From CAVVFX01 sp963747535 (GTDB lineage Bacteria > Acidobacteriota > Terriglobia > Bryobacterales > Bryobacteraceae): 64,000 nt of DNA. The position numbers and the translations under genes were made by a program. The notes below the pieces were generated by a model that worked only from the letters and a program-made list of their open reading frames with translations, had not been told where the DNA came from and ran no database searches. Shown piece by piece: positions 1 through 6,554 of this stretch (positions within the stretch are counted from its first letter, which is position 1; each line of letters opens with the position of its first letter). Location of the stretch: positions 806,001-870,000 of the forward strand of contig CAVVFX010000002.1 of the NCBI GenBank assembly GCA_963747535.1, in the 5' to 3' direction.

Positions 1-986
1 CACTCCCAGCCGTTGCCTCCCAGTTGAGACACGCCCCAGGCGCTCACGTCGTCGGGCGTCGCGTTCACAGGTACGGCGTCCCAGAACCGGAAGTCCTTGT
101 TGCCGGCGCCATTACCGGGCAGGCGGGCGGCCTCGCCATCCGGGGTGCCAAAGGCCGCACGATGATACTGCGCTTCGGTGGGTAGAGCCAGTCCTTTCCA
201 GTTGGCATATGCGAGCGCCTGGTCGCGAGTCACATATACCGGCGCATCGAGCGGCAGCGGTTCGAAACCGAACATCCCCCGATGGAGCCAGGCTGTCGCA
301 TCCGGCTTCCAGAAATGCGATGGAGATCCGCCCTCACGAACAAAGTCGAGATACTCGCGATTCGTCACCTTGTTCTTCAAGATGCGGAACGCGGGTGTAA
401 AGATACGCTGTTCCTGAAATTCGTTGTCCCAGCCAAACTCGCCGTTGCGCGGCTGACCGAGCGTCGCGTATCCCGCCGGGATGAGAATCATCTCCTGCGG
501 TATCTGTCCCCGGACGGGCAGAACCGCCTGGGCATGGGGCAACTTCTTCTCGGGCGCAAGATTGTGCAGCATGTACGCGAACGTTTCCGCGTGCATCTGG
601 CGATGCTCGATTACCATTTGTCGCCGCTCACGGGGAGTTTCCTCCCATCGTTTGTCTAACCTCTCTCGGGTCTGGAGGTTATAAGAACGAACTTCCTCGA
701 CCGACGGCCAGTCCTGAGGAGTATCGGAGGGTAACTGACCGGGGTCGGGATCGATACCGCGCTCGAACAGGCCATCGAAGACGGGATGAAACGAAGGTAT
801 GTCCAGGCACCGTCGTCCCAGATGGTTCCAATCGAAGGCCTCGAGGTGGCCGAGGTAGAAAATGATTCGATGCCGTTCCGGAATCGGGCGATCATACAGC
901 GCAGCCGGATCCAGAAGACGGAAAAGTTGATCGGTTTGGGAACGCGCTACTACTAGCTCCTGACGCAGGTCGGCGGAGAGTCGCAT
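1..986 (-). CDS. EgtB-like non-heme iron enzyme, cut by window edge
   Basis: I translated this frame by hand; it runs off the left edge, so the C-terminus is missing (about 328 codons seen). The N-terminal 150 residues look like a DinB/EgtB helical bundle. His47 lies in YLGHLEAFDWNHL, and His128 and His132 lie in IEHRQMHAETF. That spacing fits the three-histidine iron site of EgtB sulfoxide synthases. From about residue 165 a formylglycine-generating/sulfatase-modifying fold follows (MILIPAGYATLG, and GGNGWE near the edge). EgtB joins hercynine and a thiol in ergothioneine synthesis in the cytosol. Related enzymes use other substrates and no egtD is visible here, so substrate is an inference. 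The start ATG at 984-986 has AGG directly before it, which is a poor ribosome site; upstream TTG codons are possible. Confidence 0.75.
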   Translation of the reverse strand, partial: MRLSADLRQELVVARSQTDQLFRLLDPAALYDRPIPERHRIIFYLGHLEAFDWNHLGRRCLDIPSFHPVFDGLFERGIDPDPGQLPSDTPQDWPSVEEVRSYNLQTRERLDKRWEETPRERRQMVIEHRQMHAETFAYMLHNLAPEKKLPHAQAVLPVRGQIPQEMILIPAGYATLGQPRNGEFGWDNEFQEQRIFTPAFRILKNKVTNREYLDFVREGGSPSHFWKPDATAWLHRGMFGFEPLPLDAPVYVTRDQALAYANWKGLALPTEAQYHRAAFGTPDGEAARLPGNGAGNKDFRFWDAVPVNATPDDVSAWGVSQLGGNGWE

Positions 987-1075
987 CCTTGGCAAGTGTA
1001 GCAAGCTACCTGCCGGTTTTGGCAAGCGTGCATTCCTAATGCCATGTTAGAAACGGCACGTCCGATTTGACTTGC

Positions 1076-1468
1076 TTACCGCGATGCCGAAGCCTTCTCG
1101 CGCGTCAGCTTGACTTTGCCGTTGATATCGCCCGAATCGATGGAACCCTTCATGGTACCTTCCATCCGGTCGCCAACGATCTTAAGCGTGAACTTCATCG
1201 GTCCGCTGGTCTCGTCGCTGGCCGCTTCGAAGACCAGGGTATCGCCCTCCATTTTCGCGTTCTTGATCGGTACGGCTTCGGTATCCTCGACCCGGCCGAT
1301 CTTCCCCGACAGACCGGCGCCCTGCTGCTGCAGCTCAATATGAACCTGCGTAGTGATAGTCGTACCGCTGCCCGTATCATCAACTGCAATCGTGCCGGTC
1401 CATGTGCCGGCCACGTCGGCGCCGAACGCCAGTGCGCAGATAATTAACATCAGGATGAGGAGTCTCAT
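1076..1468 (-). CDS. small secreted beta-rich protein, unknown function
   Basis: About 130 residues when started at the internal ATG (1466-1468), which begins MRLLILMLIICALAFGADV, a clear signal peptide. A longer start at 1504 adds 12 residues that would spoil the signal. The mature part alternates short polar and hydrophobic stretches (GTWTGTIAVDD, GAGLSGKIGRVED, DTLVFEAAS, KFTLKIVGDRMEGTMKGS). This suggests an exported beta-barrel or beta-sandwich of the kind seen in many acidobacterial extracytoplasmic proteins. I do not recognise a named family. It is divergent from the cyclophilin gene, with only about 40 bases between the starts. Confidence 0.6.
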   Translation of the reverse strand: MRLLILMLIICALAFGADVAGTWTGTIAVDDTGSGTTITTQVHIELQQQGAGLSGKIGRVEDTEAVPIKNAKMEGDTLVFEAASDETSGPMKFTLKIVGDRMEGTMKGSIDSGDINGKVKLTREKASASR

Positions 1469-1471
1469 ACG

Positions 1472-1509
1472 GTGAAGCCTACTCAGCGTTTTCAGTATAA
1501 TCATTCCCG
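1472..1509 (+). promoter_or_regulatory. possible leaderless promoter of the cyclophilin gene
   Basis: A perfect TATAAT lies at 1496-1501, and the GTG start codon of the next gene is at 1509, seven bases later, where transcription would begin. No Shine-Dalgarno sequence precedes the GTG. The -35 region is weak (GTGAAG at 1472-1477). A leaderless mRNA is a plausible reading but rests on one box. Confidence 0.3.
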
Positions 1510-2261
1510 TGAAGCGTACACGATTCGTTATTATTCCGATTCTTGCGGTCTCCGCAGCTGCAGCCCAGGGTATTTCCCAGGCGCCTCCGAAAACGGGGCC
1601 TAAGACAAGTGGGACGACGGCAAAGAAGGCTGTGGTTACCCGACCTTCTCTCTACCGGCCATCTTCTTTACACGATCGCGCTCCAGAGCAGTTTCGTGCG
1701 AGATTCAGTACCACGAAGGGTGAAATCATTGTGGAGGTGACACGCGCCATGGCCCCGCTCGGAGCGGACCGTTTTTACAACCTGGTGAAATACGGGTTCT
1801 ACAACGGGAACGGTTTCTTCCGCGTCATGCCGGGATTCGTCGTGCAGTTCGGGCTGAGCCCGACACCGGCGATCAACGCCGCCTGGGAGAACGCCAAGAT
1901 CAAGGATGATCCCGTACAGGGCAGCAACTCCCGCGGGACCCTCTGTTTCGCTACCTCCGGACCCAATACCCGAACCACCCAGCTATTCATCAACCTGGGC
2001 AACAATGCGCCTCTCGATCCGCAGGGGTTCGCGCCTTTCGGCAGAGTCGTGGAGGGGCTGGAGGTAGTCGACAAGATCAACGCCGCGTACGGCGAGAAGC
2101 CGGATCAGAATCGGATCACGAAGGAAGGCGCCGCCTACTTGAAGCCGAACTTCCCGGATCTGGATCTGATCACCAAAGCCATCATTGAGCCGCCGCCCAA
2201 CCCGGCAGCGGCGCCCGCTACCGCACCGGCCGCGAGCCCTGCGCCGAAAGGCGCCAACTGA
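1509..2261 (+). CDS. exported cyclophilin-type peptidyl-prolyl isomerase
   Basis: 250 residues with a GTG start. The first 20 residues (MKRTRFVIIPILAVSAAAAQ) form a signal peptide, so it probably acts in the periplasm on folding proteins. A Thr/Lys/Pro-rich linker leads to the cyclophilin domain (about residues 63-220). FFRVMPGFVVQFG carries the catalytic Arg, GTLCFATSGPNTRTTQLFIN holds the substrate groove, and GFAPFGRVVEGLEVVDKI closes the fold. The last 25 residues are Pro/Ala-rich (PPPNPAAAPATAPAAS) and probably disordered. It stands alone between a divergent secreted protein and a convergent VOC gene. Family assignment is secure; client proteins are unknown. Confidence 0.92.
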   Translation: MKRTRFVIIPILAVSAAAAQGISQAPPKTGPKTSGTTAKKAVVTRPSLYRPSSLHDRAPEQFRARFSTTKGEIIVEVTRAMAPLGADRFYNLVKYGFYNGNGFFRVMPGFVVQFGLSPTPAINAAWENAKIKDDPVQGSNSRGTLCFATSGPNTRTTQLFINLGNNAPLDPQGFAPFGRVVEGLEVVDKINAAYGEKPDQNRITKEGAAYLKPNFPDLDLITKAIIEPPPNPAAAPATAPAASPAPKGAN

Positions 2262-2266
2262 TGCCG

Positions 2267-2632
2267 TTACGGACGCACTTCTGACATCAGCGCCAGCAGG
2301 TTGCCATCCGGGTCGCGAAAGAAGGCCATCCACAAATCGTGGTCCGGCAATTTCGCAACGAAGTGAGGGGACTGCTCGAACGTTACGTTCCGTGACATGA
2401 GGCTGCGCGCTTCGGCGTGGATGTCGGTCACTTGGAAATAGAGTACGGAGCCGCGTCCGTGGGCCTCGCTGCCTTCGGGCTTGCTCAGCATGAGGCGGAC
2501 ACCGGCGCAATCAAAGAAAGCCAATCCGGGGAACTGGAAGAGAAACGGAACCTGCAACGTGTCGCGATAAAATGCGACCGCGCGGTCCAAATCCTCGACG
2601 TTGAGGGCGATTTGGCCGAGTTGGGAGAGCAT
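2267..2632 (-). CDS. VOC superfamily (glyoxalase/bleomycin-resistance-like) protein
   Basis: 121 residues, a single VOC unit made of two beta-alpha-beta-beta-beta modules: IALNVEDLDRAVAFYRDTL at the N-terminus and MAFFRDPDGNLLALMSE at the C-terminus. The usual first metal ligand (His in the LxHI motif) is Gln here (LGQIAL), while the last ligand Glu is kept. Metal use is therefore possible but unproven. Size and lack of a signal peptide fit a cytosolic protein working as a dimer. Its 3' end converges on the cyclophilin gene with 5 bases between stops. Substrate cannot be told from the sequence. Confidence 0.85.
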   Translation of the reverse strand: MLSQLGQIALNVEDLDRAVAFYRDTLQVPFLFQFPGLAFFDCAGVRLMLSKPEGSEAHGRGSVLYFQVTDIHAEARSLMSRNVTFEQSPHFVAKLPDHDLWMAFFRDPDGNLLALMSEVRP

Positions 2633-2657
2633 TCCGCGCTAGTGTAACAAATCTTGC

Positions 2658-2768
2658 GTGGCGCAGCCTCTCAGGCTGCCGTCGCCGCACTCCTGCCGAG
2701 ACATTTTTCGCCGCACAGGCCGAGCGTCCCGAAGAGTCGGGACGCGGCACGCTGAGAGCGTGCGCCAC
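2658..2768. repeat. 111-bp palindromic element with inverted ends
   Basis: Both ends carry a perfect 8-base inverted repeat (GTGGCGCA at 2658-2665, TGCGCCAC at 2761-2768). Three hairpins lie inside: 2663-2679 (7-bp stem, loop CTC), 2724-2745 (8-bp stem GCGTCCCG/CGGGACGC, loop AAGAGT) and 2747-2763 (7-bp stem, loop GAG). It fills the gap between the VOC gene and obgE. This is the shape of a REP/BIME or tiny non-autonomous transposable element. It could also end transcription or protect mRNA. Confidence 0.7.
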
Positions 2769-2780
2769 AGCCGGTGGTTT

Positions 2781-3779
2781 TTACTCTGCGGTCAGAACCT
2801 TAGCGGCCATCGCGTGCTTTAGTTCTTCTATGCCTTGGCCGGTTGCGCTGGAGATCTCAAAGAACGGGAGGTCCCCTTCCCGCGCGATTTTTCGCAGGGC
2901 CTCGACTCGGGCGGGATCCTGCGACGCATCCATTTTGCTGGCCACTACGAACATCGGCTTATGCGCCAGATCGTCGCTGAAGCTTTCGAGTTCGCCCATG
3001 ATGGTCGCAAAATCCTGAATCACGTCACGCCCGGTGTCGGACATATCCACCAGGTGCACCAGCAGCCGCGTGCGCTCGATATGGCGCAGGAATTGAATGC
3101 CCAGGCCATGTCCCAGGTGCGCGCCCTCGATCAGTCCCGGCATATCCGCCACCACGAAACTGCGAAAATCCCCTAGTTGCACGACCCCCAGATTGGGTTG
3201 CAGCGTGGTGAACGGATAATCGGCAATTTTGGGCCGCGCCGCCGAGATGCGCGAAATCAGGGTGGATTTTCCGGCATTGGGAAACCCAACCAGACCCACG
3301 TCCGCCAGAAGCTTCAACTCGAGGCGAAGCCTTTTCTCCTGCCCCGGACGTCCCGGTTCGTGCTCGGTCGGCGCCTGATGGGTTGAGGTGGCAAAGTGTT
3401 GATTACCCTTCCCGCCCCGGCCGCCGTGCGCCACGACAAAGGACTGCCCTTCCTCGGTGAAGTCAAACAGACGCTCACCGGTCTCCTCGTCGTAAACAAT
3501 CGTGCCGACCGGCACCTTGACCGTGGTGGAAGCGCCTTCCTGGCCGCTGCAATTGCTGCCTTCGCCATGACGCCCGCGCTCGCCGTTGTGCTCCGGATTG
3601 AAACGGAGATGCAGGAGTGTGTTGAGGTGCGGATTCGCCTCGATGATGACGTCGCCGCCGCGACCGCCGTCGCCGCCGCTCGGTCCGCCGCGGGGAACAT
3701 ATTTCTCGCGTCGAAACGCAAGACAACCGTTGCCACCGTCGCCGGCTTTCACGCGGATCCGAACTTCATCAATGAACAT
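2781..3779 (-). CDS. obgE: Obg family GTPase
   Basis: 332 residues. The N-terminal glycine-rich Obg fold (residues 1-158, with GDGGNG, GPSGGDGGRGGDV and GGRGGKGN) is followed by the GTPase domain. G1 is GFPNAGKST, switch I/G2 lies in YPFTTLQPNLG, G3 is DMPGLIEGA, and G4 is SKMD, where NKxD is usual. There is no C-terminal OCT domain; the protein stops just after the GTPase, as in many short Obg proteins. Obg binds the 50S subunit and links ribosome assembly to guanine nucleotide levels. It is the third gene after rplU and rpmA on the same strand, the classic order. About 165 bases with a repeat separate it from rpmA, so it may also have its own promoter. Confidence 0.96.
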   Translation of the reverse strand: MFIDEVRIRVKAGDGGNGCLAFRREKYVPRGGPSGGDGGRGGDVIIEANPHLNTLLHLRFNPEHNGERGRHGEGSNCSGQEGASTTVKVPVGTIVYDEETGERLFDFTEEGQSFVVAHGGRGGKGNQHFATSTHQAPTEHEPGRPGQEKRLRLELKLLADVGLVGFPNAGKSTLISRISAARPKIADYPFTTLQPNLGVVQLGDFRSFVVADMPGLIEGAHLGHGLGIQFLRHIERTRLLVHLVDMSDTGRDVIQDFATIMGELESFSDDLAHKPMFVVASKMDASQDPARVEALRKIAREGDLPFFEISSATGQGIEELKHAMAAKVLTAE

Positions 3780-3840
3780 GATTGGTGACGCGGCCCCTTA
3801 CGGTGCCGTGACTGTTAGAAGGTGAGAAGAATTCAGGCTT

Positions 3841-3916
3841 AGCCGCCGCTGGACACAGATTAACGCGGATAAAAGCTTCGCCTTCAATCTGCGTTCATAT
3901 GCGTTCATCTGCGGCT
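3841..3916. repeat. intergenic inverted repeat between rpmA and obgE
   Basis: The ends AGCCGC (3841-3846) and GCGGCT (3911-3916) are inverted. The inner parts (ACAGATTAACGCGGAT and CAATCTGCGTTCAT) also pair in part, and GCGTTCAT occurs twice in a row. The sequence type (GGACACRGATTAACGCGG... CTGCGTTCATCTGCGG) is one I know as a widespread dispersed bacterial intergenic repeat. It may form a hairpin in the rpmA-obgE transcript. Confidence 0.6.
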
Positions 3917-3946
3917 GGGATCTTTCCGGCTCTTGAGGAGCGGCTT

Positions 3947-4216
3947 TCAACTCGCGGACACCGTCTCGGGCTTGATGCTGACGAATTTGCCCATGCGCCC
4001 GCGATCCTTGAACTCGACTACGCCGGTCACTTTGGCGAAGAGCGTGTCGTCACTGCCTAGCCCGACGTTGTCGCCGGGCTTGATCGGTGTGCCGCGCTGC
4101 CGGACGATGATCGAGCCGCCGGGTACCAGTTGCCCTCCGAAGCACTTGACGCCGAGGCGCTGCGCATTGGAATCGCGACCGTTTTTGGAACTGCCTAAAC
4201 CTTTTTTATGTGCCAT
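3947..4216 (-). CDS. rpmA: 50S ribosomal protein L27
   Basis: 89 residues starting MAHKKGLGSSKNGRDSNAQR, the L27 signature that places the N-terminus near the peptidyl transferase centre. GGQLVPGGSIIVRQRGT follows in the core. The usual length of the family is about 85. There is no N-terminal extension needing protease cleavage as in Firmicutes. It lies 4 bases after rplU, so the two are surely co-transcribed. Confidence 0.98.
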   Translation of the reverse strand: MAHKKGLGSSKNGRDSNAQRLGVKCFGGQLVPGGSIIVRQRGTPIKPGDNVGLGSDDTLFAKVTGVVEFKDRGRMGKFVSIKPETVSAS

Positions 4217-4220
4217 GGAG

Positions 4221-4532
4221 TTAGCTCACGATGTCGCGGATGCGCACTTCGGTATAATCCTGCCGGTGCCCCTGCGTACGCTTGTATTGCTTCTTTCTCT
4301 TGAACTTGAAAACCAGAATCTTCTTGGCGCGATCGTGATCTTCGACCGTCGCGTTTACCTTGATATCGCCCGCATTCTCACCGACCACCATTTCGTTGTT
4401 GTCGTTAAAGAATGCCAGAACGCGGCCAAGCTGAATTTCCGAGCCGACTTCGGCTTCCAGTTTCGGGATACGAATCACGTCGCCGGAAGTAACGCGGAAC
4501 TGCTTTCCGCCTGTCTCAATAATTGCGTGCAT
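4221..4532 (-). CDS. rplU: 50S ribosomal protein L21
   Basis: 103 residues from ATG 4530-4532 (MHAIIETGGKQFRV). The frame is open further upstream to 4580, but GAGGAAA sits 7 bases before this ATG and L21 proteins start here. The family motifs KQFRVTSGD and KKQYKRTQGHRQ (rRNA-binding basic tail) are present. It is the first gene of the rplU-rpmA-obgE run and is read divergently from modA. Confidence 0.97.
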   Translation of the reverse strand: MHAIIETGGKQFRVTSGDVIRIPKLEAEVGSEIQLGRVLAFFNDNNEMVVGENAGDIKVNATVEDHDRAKKILVFKFKRKKQYKRTQGHRQDYTEVRIRDIVS

Positions 4533-4613
4533 GTTTTGGTTTCCTCGGGTACCCCTGACTAACTTGCGTAACGGGGACACACGTAGTGCTCCAGTCTGGT
4601 ACCGTAACTCATA

Positions 4614-4642
4614 ATTCTAGTACAAAAGGAGAGTGATGACAA
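4614..4642 (-). promoter_or_regulatory. sigma-70-like promoter for rplU-rpmA-obgE
   Basis: On the minus strand TTGTCA (4637-4642) and TAGAAT (4614-4619) are separated by exactly 17 bases. Both boxes are one mismatch from consensus. Transcription would start near 4607, giving a leader of about 75 bases before rplU. The -35 box lies inside the first codons of the divergent modA gene, so the two genes share control DNA. Confidence 0.6.
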
Positions 4643-5400
4643 ATCGGCTGCGGATGGCCGCCTTCCTCATGGGGCTAACTTCCCTGGCAACTATGAGTTG
4701 CGGACACGCACCGGAGGTTCGCGAAGTGCACGTTGCAGCCGCCGCCAACCTGCGCGAGGCGCTTCAGGAGATCGCTCGCGACTTCGAGGCCACGACTCGA
4801 ATTCACCTGGTGCCCACCATCGGCGCCACGGCGCAACTCGCGCAACAGATCGAAAATGGCGCTCCGGTGGATGTCTTCCTGGCCGCCGACACCGAGCATG
4901 TCGATCAGCTGATTACGAAGGGTGTAGCGGATCCGCGGAGCCGTGCGATCTACGCTCGGGGGCGGCTGGTGTTATGGGCTCCGCAGCGACCCGACATTAC
5001 CGGCCTGCGCGACCTTACGTCTCCCGATGTCAACCAGGTCGGATGCGCGCGGCCGGAACTGGCTCCCTACGGAGCAGCCGCCGTTCAGGCGTTGAAGAAA
5101 GAGGGCCTATGGCAGAAGGTCGAGCCCAAACTGGTGTACGCGCAAAGCATCTCGGCCGCCAAACAGTTCGCCGACTCCGGAAACGTTGCGGCAACGTTCA
5201 CCGCCCTGTCTCTCGTATACAACCTGAAGGGACATTATGTGCTGATTGACGACCAGCTTTACGATCCGCTGGATCAGGCGCTGTGCATCGTGAAGCAGAG
5301 CGCGCAGCAGGACTCCGCGCAGAAGTTTCGGGACTACATTTTGGGCAAGCGAGGCCGCACTCTCCTTGCCCGGTACGGTTACACTCAGCCGCGCAGGTAG
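4636..5400 (+). CDS. modA: molybdate ABC transporter substrate-binding protein
   Basis: About 254 residues. ATG 4636 is preferred over GTG 4633 because AAGGAG (4626-4631) is then 4 bases away. An N-terminal hydrophobic stretch ends in SLATMSCG, a possible but imperfect lipobox, so it may be a lipoprotein. The ModA fold is clear: VAAAANLREALQEIARDFE, TIGATAQLAQQIENGAPVDV (oxyanion loop), VDVFLAAD and FADSGNVAATFTALS. ModA captures molybdate outside the cell for a ModBC permease. No modB or modC follows; the next gene is convergent, so partners must lie elsewhere. Confidence 0.92.
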   Translation: MTNRLRMAAFLMGLTSLATMSCGHAPEVREVHVAAAANLREALQEIARDFEATTRIHLVPTIGATAQLAQQIENGAPVDVFLAADTEHVDQLITKGVADPRSRAIYARGRLVLWAPQRPDITGLRDLTSPDVNQVGCARPELAPYGAAAVQALKKEGLWQKVEPKLVYAQSISAAKQFADSGNVAATFTALSLVYNLKGHYVLIDDQLYDPLDQALCIVKQSAQQDSAQKFRDYILGKRGRTLLARYGYTQPRR

Positions 5401-5413
5401 ATTCTTCGTTGTG

Positions 5414-5434
5414 GAGTAGGCGTTTCGCCTGCTC
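5414..5434. terminator. hairpin between convergent genes
   Basis: GAGTAGGCG (5414-5422), loop TTT, CGCCTGCTC (5426-5434): a 9-bp stem with one U-G pair. It lies between the modA stop and the stop of the opposing gene at 5460. No T-run follows on either strand, so it is a weak bidirectional terminator candidate. Confidence 0.4.
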
Positions 5435-5459
5435 TCGCGCGCTGCAGAGACTTCTGCGT

Positions 5460-6197
5460 TTAATTTGAGCCTTTATGAAACAGCTTTTTCTTGATATCCG
5501 GCCAGAACTCCTTGAGCACCTGCGAAACGGCGTCGGTCCCGCATTGCGTCAGCAGCTTCGTAGCATTGTCCGCGACGGTCCGGTTATCAGGGTAGTAGGT
5601 GTTCGAGATTGCCACTGACGTCGCGTTCCCCAGCCACTCCGAATAGTTGAAGCGCTTGCCTCCCGCGTCCGTGCGGGTCACGAAAATGCGGCTGATCGCG
5701 TATCCCGTCCGGTGCCACTTACTCCCCTTCCCCATCCGGAAGTACCTGGGATCTTCGTGGAGTATCACTGGAAACAGGCCTTCGGTCAACAGGTTCCCCG
5801 AGGCTTGATCGGCATAGTTGGTAAGAAGCCGGTGTGCGAAGCCCTTCACTCCCTGGCCAAACGAAGGGTCCTGGTTGGAGAGCTGCCCCAAGCCCGCGAA
5901 GGCGCCTGCGAGCAAAACCAGCGGATAATCGAATGAATCCTTACTCGCGATAACGAACTTCTGACGAGCCGTGAGGACGGTGCTCTCCTGTGACGCGTCC
6001 GCTGTCCGGTAGTTCGGCAACACGCCGAAGACGCGCTTACCACCGGGAGGCTCCGCGGTCGTATCGGCAACAGGCGCGGGGCCCGGCGCCGGACCTTCCG
6101 CTTTGCTGGTCGGCGCCGCTGGATCTTGCACCACCGGTTCCTGCGCAAAGACCGCCGCGGCCCATAGCCACAAAACACAACAAGCCCGGCTTTTCAT
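5460..6197 (-). CDS. exported protein of unknown function
   Basis: 245 residues. The signal peptide is MKSRACCVLWLWAAAVFAQ. A Pro/Ala-rich linker (residues 20-52) is followed by KRVFGVLPNYRTAD, then a conserved-looking domain with a hydrophobic glycine-rich stretch (YPLVLLAGAFAGLGQLS), TEGLFPVILHEDPRYFRMG and a helical end (DAVSQVLKEFWPDIKKKLF). The hydrophobic stretch could be membrane-inserted. I recall proteins with the GVLPNYRT and HEDPRYFR pattern as acidobacterial conserved hypotheticals, with no known role. It is transcribed toward modA and has no same-strand partner. Confidence 0.65.
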   Translation of the reverse strand: MKSRACCVLWLWAAAVFAQEPVVQDPAAPTSKAEGPAPGPAPVADTTAEPPGGKRVFGVLPNYRTADASQESTVLTARQKFVIASKDSFDYPLVLLAGAFAGLGQLSNQDPSFGQGVKGFAHRLLTNYADQASGNLLTEGLFPVILHEDPRYFRMGKGSKWHRTGYAISRIFVTRTDAGGKRFNYSEWLGNATSVAISNTYYPDNRTVADNATKLLTQCGTDAVSQVLKEFWPDIKKKLFHKGSN

Positions 6198-6340
6198 TTA
6201 GATTTTGACTCCCTGTTAATGAGCTTGTTTGCGAGAACTATTCTCAAATCAGTTAGCGACAACCTGCATGCCTGTCATGATAGCGTGAATCCCGTGTGCT
6301 GGATGTAGGCCGTTGCTCGGGCAGCCAACGGCCTTCCGTG

Positions 6341-6383
6341 GGCAGATTATCGTTATTTGTGGTCTGCCGGCTGCAGAGCAGCC
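6341..6383 (+). repeat. palindromic repeat family A, copy 1
   Basis: The 28-base core at 6341-6368 (GGCAGATTA ... TGGTCTGCC) has two mismatches in its left arm. It is followed by GGCTGC-AGA-GCAGCC (6369-6383), a second hairpin. The same two-part unit occurs at 30406-30448 and, inverted, at 24838-24880. A core-only copy is at 13461-13488. The surrounding gap 6198-6554 (357 bases) holds no gene that I can see. Confidence 0.7.
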
Positions 6384-6554
6384 TCCGGTGCGACAAAGCC
6401 CTACGTTTCAGATACATTGGACCGCGGCCTGCTCCGCAGTTAGCGGCTGAAAGGGGCAGTTGCCGCAACGATTGGCCGCCCCACGAGCAAAGACATATTG
6501 ATCGTAGAGTTGGCCGGCGATTTCAGGGATTGTGCGGGGACTGTCCTACGACGC

